Source: Orobanche coerulescens (Eukaryota; Streptophyta; Magnoliopsida; Lamiales; Orobanchaceae). From it: DNA of 64,000 nucleotides. The stretch is taken from contig CM065802.1 in NCBI GenBank assembly GCA_033398695.1, forward strand, positions 81,082,096 to 81,146,095, given 5' to 3'. Made by a program: the position numbers and the translations under genes. The notes under the pieces are model-generated. The model saw only the letters and a program-made list of their open reading frames with translations, had not been told where the DNA came from and did no database searches. This document shows, piece by piece, positions 57,415 to 64,000 of this stretch (position 1 is the first letter of the stretch; every line of letters begins with the position of its first letter).

Positions 57415-60400
57415 TGTAACACCCCCAAATCCTATCAAGTTATTACATCACCGTGGACCCCACGCCAGGAGATCCACTAGACGAACATGACTAAAATACA
57501 TTAAATTAAATAACAAGGGAAAATCATAGTCCCTACCATGATATCCGACACAATATTCCGATAAGGAATTTCAACGACAACGATGGGCCTACATGGCCAA
57601 AAATAAAATACAACAACATCCACGAGCATCTGCTCGGGTAATACATAATGACAATGACGATGATCAAGAACACTCCAAGTGACCAACATGAACAACTCGG
57701 ACTAGTATCGCCGAATGCCTCGCCGCCATCATCATGCCCCGTGTCTCAACTCTCTCCTCGCAAGCACCTAAAACATGAAAACATGTTCACCCCACGGTCG
57801 ATCATCCAGATAATGAATATCAAATACATGTATAACATGATATGCATCCAAAGGCGAGAATGAAACGCATAATGATAATAATAATACGAGATGCTCACAA
57901 ACCAATGTAAGAACCGAGCATTCGTGAAATACTATGCCCACGGCATACTATTAATACCTGCTCAATGTGTTAGAACATAAGTGCCCAACGGCGAATCATA
58001 ATCACAGTACCACAATGAATTACACGACATGAACCAAACCAATCAATTAATTATGAATCACAATGCCCGAAGGCTCCAATGAAATTACCAAGACAATCAC
58101 AAAGGCCTCGAAAGCCACTCGATTTAAGTCACAAATATCACAATCACATGAAGCCAAACAAAGGCAAGTTATCGATTAGGGCCGGCCACGCACGGCCGTA
58201 TCACCATTAGGGCCGAAGCCACGGCACGGCCATATCACAATTAGGGCCGGGCCACGACACGGCCGTATCACAATTAGGGTGCCACGCACGGGCCGTATCA
58301 CAATTAGGGCCGAAGCCACGGCACGGCCGTATCACAATTAGGGCCGGCCACGCACGGCCGCGGCCGTATCACAATTAGGGCCGAAGCCACGGCACGAAGC
58401 CGTATCACAATTAGACCATCTAATGGCCGAGACTAGCCTCCAAACATAATTAATCACAAACGGCAATGATCCCAAGATTACCGAATTCACGAGAATGATA
58501 GTGTGCTGCCTTGAGTCGGCCAACACGACAACAATGACTCATGGATGGGTACCGTCCTCGGCGGTCCCAATTCAATACCTCGATTACCTTAGAATGGTCA
58601 ATCGATAACAACGACACAACGGATGGGAACTATCCTCGATAGCCCCAATTCAATACCTCGATGGCCTTAGAATGGCCAACAGATAACAATGATGCAGCGG
58701 ATGATTCAATACCTCGGTTGCCTTAAAACGGCCGATCGATAACAATGATACAACGAATGATTGAGCACCTCGATTGCCTTAGGACGGCTAATCGGTGACA
58801 ATGATACGATGAATGATTGAACACTTCGATTTGCCTGAGAACGGCTAATCGATAACAATGATACGAAGGATGCCTCGGCACCTTTAATCGGTTACCGACA
58901 ACGAAGAAGAGAAATGATTACGTCAACGCCTTTAATCAGCCAAAACAACTTCAAGGACAAAACTCCAACATTAATGGCAATGATTACAACGACGTCTTAA
59001 ATCGACATTAATATCAACAACAACGATCGATACATCAATACCGCGAACCGGTGATCGATAATAACATTAACAACGAGTATCACAATGCCTTGAACCGGCC
59101 ATTAACGAACAATAAAAACATTTGGCATAATTGCCGAAAGGTATCTTATCGAACGATCTCTTAATATCAATGAATTCATGAAGAGACTAAGTCTCGGAAT
59201 GATACAACACATTCATACACATATATGATAACATTAATCTCATTGACTAGTACAAGTATAAAACTTGCCTCAACCGAAGGCGATGAATTCCTTACACGAA
59301 CAACGAACGGCGTCCTCCGATAAACACAAGTACTCGAACCACCTTGAATGAAATACAATTCATTCAATAACACAATATCAATCGAAATCATCATAACGAC
59401 CGAAAGAAACTCTTTGAGGCATTTAATCGAACACTAAATGTTCAAAGTTCCTCAAGAGCCTAAGAATCATCAATCGGGTTGAACGGATCGAAAATATGGA
59501 TATACAATCCATAGAACACGATTAACACTGTTTACTAACATCAACCGATTCATTAAATTCGGACGAACAATGAAAATCAAGAAGAAATCTCGAAAAATGA
59601 AATTTTAGGAGATTTCAAGAAATTACCTCGATCCGACGAAGAACAATGATTTGATATTGATATAATCGATAAGGATCCTCAAAAACGCTTAGAAATCGAG
59701 TGGAATCGACCAAAAACTCCATTTCCCGATTTTTCCCGTCGCCATCCGCACCCGGGTGAAGAAATGATGAAAAAATGAGGGTTTGGCAGTCCACACTATA
59801 TATGGCCGATCGTTACTGGCCAGAATCATAGGGACTTACGGCCAGAAGCATTCGTCAAAACCGCACAGCCCACTGATCGCTTACGGCCGTAGCAAACAAG
59901 GACTTACAGTAGTAACTCTAAGACTTACTGGCCGCATCTTGAGTCCTTACAGCCAGAATCGCATTCGTCGTGAAGTCATCAGCACCGTCTGGCCAGTAAC
60001 TCTCGGCCCTTACGACCGTAATCGCATTCGTCAAGCCATGCTCGCGAGCACGTCTGACGCAGAATCGGCACCTTACGGCCGTAACTCGGCGAGGCCAGCG
60101 GCTCGTAGTAGCCACTCCGACGGCAACGACCACGAACCGAACACGAATACGAATCGAAGATATGGTTACGATGTACTCGCAAAGACGCATCCAAGCGTTA
60201 AGAGAACACACGATTCCGACCACCCGAAGGCTCGAAATTCGACTACCGAAAGTAATTACCCCAAACTTTGGGAAATTACGAAAATGGCCCAAAACGTCCG
60301 AAATACACGATACGCGATCGAAACACCAAGCCAAAGCTCGCAACATGAATAATAACATTAAATGAACTTACGAGAAACTCGAAACAACAGTTTTGGATGA

Positions 60401-60601
60401 GATTCGCAAGAATCGAACTCAAGTGCGGAAAAGCCGTTTAAGAATACGGATCTCAACAAAACGATACCGAAACGAACTCGGATGACAAAAAGTGCAGAAT
60501 TAATCATTCCCAGAATGACGATACGGTCATGAGCGAGTCGTCAAAACGGACTTCCGCCAAAAAATGAAAATTATCGGAAAATCGAAATTGCAGATATTAC
60601 A
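57415..60601 (-). repeat. Element I 5' LTR (about 3.19 kb)
   Basis: Matches 52209-55421 with scattered small indels, notably in the 36-bp repeat and in the TTACGGCC region (59790-60100). Shows the same D/B hybrid structure, so the hybrid predates this insertion. Confidence 0.9.
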
Positions 60602-61737
60602 CTGGGTATGTCTTGCGGGGACTCCGAGGTTCGGGGCTTGCTAGCCTGATGCCGTGAAAACTTGTGGGGGTTATCATCGGGTATGTCTTGCGGGGATTAC
60701 AAGGTTCGTGGCTTGTTAGCGTGATGCCGGGATAACTTATGGTTGTGATTTGTTATTGGTTCTGTGACTGTTGTCACGAGGACATGTGATTCGGTATGGT
60801 TTCCTATTGGGTTATTCACTCGGGTATGTTCCGAGGGAGCATCTGAGGTTCGTGGCTTGTTAGCACGGAACGCGAATAATCCTCAGGAATATGTGTTATG
60901 TGATTTGGGTCGTGGACCATGTGTCATGTGATTTGGGTCGTGGACCCTGTGTTTTGTGATTTGGGTCGTGGACCCTGTGTTTTGTGATTTGGGTCTTGGA
61001 CCCTGTGTTTCGTGAAATGGGTTGTGGACCCCGTGAATTGATATCGGAACTTGTATTTTGGAAAATGATATTTGGGCCGTGTTCCTAAGTGTTTTCGAAA
61101 GACTTGAGAATTTATTATTTCCAAATGTCTTCAAAACTCCCGAGATTATAAAATGTTTTGTAAGAGATACATGGTATTATTTCCTACCCTTTTTATAATT
61201 CAATGGTTTTGATCAAGTGATTTATCTCGGGAAGTATATTCAAGATTTTTATGTTCTTGAAGTATGTTGTGTATGGCTTGTACTTCTGTTTTATACTTGC
61301 ACTAGCAAAACAGTGGAGTTTTGCTAACCCCCGAGTATTCGGGGGGTGAATGTCTGTATTGCGTTCAGGTACTTGCAGGTAGCTGGGGAGCGAATCACAG
61401 GATCGATACGAAGGATGATGGAAGACGAAGATACTGATCACGTGAAGACCAATTGTAGAGTATTTGGTAGAGTCGTGTTGGTTATCCCTCCGATGTGTTA
61501 TTTTCTCGATTTATGGGAGTGTTATTATATTCCAGCCTCTGCGTGGGTATGTGTTCTGGGCAAGAATCTTGTATGTAATGTTGTGTGTGTTGAGGTAAAG
61601 ATCAAATCGGTCTGATGGTCCTTTATGTAGCCATGTCGGCATATGATTGACTTATCGTTTTTGTATTTTGCCTGGTAGATCCTCACGGAGAGGGTCTACG
61701 GCGCTGTAATATTCCCGATTGGTTTGGGGGTGTTACA
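60602..61737 (+). repeat. Element G 5' LTR, part 3
   Basis: Begins with the right CTGGG duplication of I and continues to the LTR end TGTTACA. The last 750 bases follow D (CGGAAC, CTCGGGAAGTATATTCA, CCCCCGAGTATTCGGGGG, acceptor-like GTTCAG at 61363-61368). Three imperfect copies of a unit starting GGTATGTCTTGCGGGG occupy 60605-60880. Confidence 0.85.
60892..61031 (+). repeat. 28-bp minisatellite in G LTR (five copies)
   Basis: Unit TGTGTTTTGTGATTTGGGTC plus GTGGACCC. Element D has a single copy of the core (GGGTCGTGGACCCCGT, near 32013). Confidence 0.88.
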
Positions 61738-61742
61738 GAATA

Positions 61743-61754
61743 TGGTATCGGAGC
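61743..61754 (+). other. Primer binding site (tRNA-iMet) of element G
   Basis: TGGTATCGGAGC shortly after the LTR end. Confidence 0.87.
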
Positions 61755-63327
61755 TTAGGTTAAGGAAACCTAGGTTGTCGGCTTGAGTTGTGTGTTGTCG
61801 GGTCTTGTTTTATCTTGTCTTGTCAGATTTTGTCTGACTGAGTAGTGTCGCGATGCGTCGTCTGAGTTGTCGATCGTGATTAGTATCGAGGCGCAACCAT
61901 CATCTTCGTGCGATCTGTTGATGTAAGTCTCCCTACTTTGTTGTGTCTCGTGTTATACGAGTTTATGTGATTCTGTGTTATTATGTGGAGTTTAATTGTG
62001 CATCGTGAATACTTACTCCATACTTGTTTGATTCTCGTGTTGTGCCGGGATAAAGAGTAGTACCGGTATGTGTGTATGTATATATATACATCCTTGTGTG
62101 AAATTGTTTTTACAGGAGCGATATTTTGGATTGGTTACTCAATAAAAGTTTATCAGTGTGGTATTTTAAACTTCAAATATTTTGGGGAAGTCACGTAAAT
62201 TCTATTTAAAAATATCCTTCGAGAAGGAAAAATGATTTGATTTTCGGATGATGACCTCGAGACCAAAGATTTTTAGGAATTCAACTACATGTATTTTATG
62301 TTCATCTTGCATTGAAAATTTTCAAAAATTGATTTTTAAATGCTCAAACGAGGTCTATCAAAAATTTACTTGAGACGTGACTTTCGCCTTCAACTTTTCG
62401 GTTTCATGAATTTCGGTTAAAGTTATGTAGTGGGGATGTAAATTGTTGGCGTTTGGATTCGTACGTTGCTGTCTATTTTTAACCTTCGACTTTTGGTATC
62501 ATTTAGTGTATGCTCATGAATGTGTTGCTGGATTAGAAAAGCTAGCGCGCGCTAACGTGGCATGGCTAGCGCACGCTAAGTCTCTGTTAAATCATACACT
62601 AATTGGTCTGATCAGAAGCTCGGAAACTACATTCTGGCCATAAGTCTAACTTTTGCGATTGTTAAACTGACCGTTTGAGACCGTACTCTATGTGTGTTGT
62701 TCAGGAACAACAAATGTTGTGTATGATTATGTGTAATTTGACTGTGTTCTTGTCCGTTGCGTGTGTAAAGTTCAAATGACTTTTTGGTACTTTTGCCAAA
62801 TCGTGTGTGTTTTAAAATGACCTTTCGGATATCTTGTAAATTTGGGTTATTTCGTTAACCTTTTTTCGTAACTCTTTTGTTGGTACGTTTAAGGGATGAC
62901 TTAACGTACGTTTTGAAACTATTGAGTTTTGGCGTCTTCGCCTGGTAATTTCAAATGGTATTCTATGACGGTATTTGGTATTCGGGAAATGACTTTTGGT
63001 GAGTATTTGGAAAAGTATTACCATCAACGGCTTTTTTTGGCATTTTTGAATGTTTTTGAAAATGGTTTTCAACTTGATGAGTTCCGGCGCGGAACCCATA
63101 CAGAAAATGATTTTGATATAGTGAATGACTTTAATTTCATTGCATTTATAATTCACATAACAACGACATTATTAATGAAGATTGTCGGGATAACACTTTG
63201 TATATTGTGCTCTAGCTTGAATTAAATTGTAATATGTATATGATTTAATGGTATGATTATAGACGGAAATGTGAATATCTTGCTATGTGTTATGATCTTT
63301 CGTTACCATAGGTTATTGTTTGTTAGT
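61755..63327 (+). other. Element G internal leader
   Basis: Non-coding; the first part matches D. Two palindromes, TAGCGCGCGCTA (62543) and TAGCGCACGCTA (62567), lie 24 bp apart here, outside any LTR. About 62760-63080 resembles the end of the element A LTR (AACTTAACGTACG-like and TTGAGTTTTGGC words). Confidence 0.6.
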
Positions 63328-64000
63328 ATGCCGAGGGGCAGAAGTCGTGGTCGTAACTGTGGTGCTGATGGCCACGGGGATCAGATGCAGAATCGAGAGA
63401 ATGTTGCTGTGTTGCTACTATATTGCAACAGGTAGCAACTCAAATGACTCAGTTGACCCAGGTGGTTCAACGTAGCATTGACGCGAGTCAAAATGTCAGT
63501 GTAAATCAATGGCTTCGTGAGGTAGTTCGTATGAATCCCCCTCGATTCGCTGGTGCTGCGGATGCATTGGGCTGGGAAGGTTGGATTTTTCAGTTGGGAA
63601 AGATTTTCGAGTCTGTCGGATGTCCCGAAGAGCGGAAGGTACCTATCGCTCAGTACCTTCTTGACAAAGATGTCGCTAATTGGTGGGAAGCTGTTAAACC
63701 TCGCGATCATGATGTCACGTGGGCAGAGTTCCAAGCATTTATGGAAGCTGAGTTCTGTCCGAAATCGATTAGACAGTAGAGGATTCGTGAATTTTATTTG
63801 GCAGAACCGCAAGATATATCGGTGTCGCAGGCTATCATCGATTATAGCAAACAACTCAGTTATGTGCGAGACCGGGTGAGAACCGAGGAAGAGAGGATCC
63901 TTCACTTTGACATGTGGATGAATCCGGATATTCGTGTGTATATGTCGGGATTCAATTGCACTTCATTAAGGGACTATCAAGATCGAGCCTTAGCTCGTGA
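63328..64000 (+). pseudogene. Element G gag (frame-broken, runs off window)
   Basis: Begins MPRGRSRGRN at 63328, shifts frame by about 63430, then reads VATQMTQLTQVV, WLREVVRMNPPRFAG, WWEAVKPRDHDVTW and EAEFCPKSIRQ, a typical plant gypsy capsid domain close to that of C. TAG at 63777-63779 is followed in frame by IREFYLAEPQDISVSQ and HFDMWMNPDIRVYMSG. The window ends inside the domain. Gag-type protein, non-functional as it stands unless the stop is an assembly error. Confidence 0.9.

Larger units (their letters stand above)
52209..60601 (-). mobile_element. Element I: complete non-autonomous gypsy-type element with hybrid LTRs
   Basis: LTRs 52209-55421 and 57415-60601, primer site, 2-kb internal region and polypurine tract, all on the minus strand, flanked by perfect CTGGG duplications (52204-52208, 60602-60606). 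Internal region and LTR body match element B, while the LTR start matches D/G. Confidence 0.93.
39341..64000 (+). mobile_element. Element G: D-related gypsy element with gag, 5' LTR split by H and I, right end outside window
   Basis: LTR parts at 39341-40471, 52159-52208 and 60602-61737, then a primer site, an internal leader and a gag that runs off the window. The LTR start and the leader closely follow element D. The left duplication is presumably GACGT, but the right side is not visible. Confidence 0.85.

Noticed and set aside
1..64000. tRNA, rRNA or other structural RNA genes
   Set aside because: Only tRNA-complementary primer sites were seen; no cloverleaf with A and B boxes or rRNA segment was recognised by eye. 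A tRNAscan and Infernal run would settle it.

Overview
This window is intergenic plant DNA made almost entirely of LTR retrotransposons nested inside one another. No intact host gene is visible. Large Ty3/gypsy LTRs (2.4-3.7 kb), initiator-tRNA-Met primer sites (TGGTATCRGAGC), a Tekay/Del-like gag-pol with a C-terminal chromodomain, a degraded Ty1/copia tandem, AT-rich spacers and a decayed plant-type LOG gene all point to a seed plant with a large genome, probably a eudicot. The species cannot be named from this sequence.

Layout, left to right. Element A (1-4967; non-coding internal region; left end outside the window) sits in the 5' LTR of element B (4968-12686; broken gag). Then come a reverse LTR fragment J (12687-13145) and an A-related LTR start A' (13146-13379), which is interrupted by element C. 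C (13380 to 39340 and beyond) is the only gypsy copy here with recognisable gag, protease, RT, RNase H, integrase and chromodomain. It has at least ten stop codons, a frameshift, an RT active-site change and an integrase deletion. C's 5' LTR is split by element E (14587-23343, target duplication TAGAT). C's 3' LTR is split by element D (29672-38004, target duplication TTATT) and then by element G (39341 to beyond 64000). G's own 5' LTR is split by a minus-strand copia tandem H (40472-52158) and by minus-strand element I (52209-60601, target duplication CTGGG). G's gag begins near the right edge.

Two things stand out. First, the long gypsy LTRs share a promoter layout that simple repeats do not explain: arrays of 12-bp CpG-bearing palindromes (TAGCGCACGCTA, TAACGTACGTTA, TTACGGCCGTAA) repeated at about 23-bp spacing with unrelated spacers, ending just upstream of a TATA box. 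These are followed by a short leader, a GT splice-donor-like site, a conserved AG|GCAAGT (GC-type) donor-like site, and a hairpin-preceded AG acceptor-like site near the LTR end. Element I appears to have swapped this promoter module between families. Second, element E carries an intronless, antisense, broken copy of a LONELY GUY (LOG) cytokinin-activating gene with its own TATA-like box and a terminal A-run.

Most elements (A, B, D, E, I) lack coding capacity and look like large non-autonomous derivatives that would depend on a C- or G-like partner. All boundaries were read by eye from repeated ends, primer sites, polypurine tracts and target duplications. They should be good to a few bases where a duplication is stated and less exact elsewhere.
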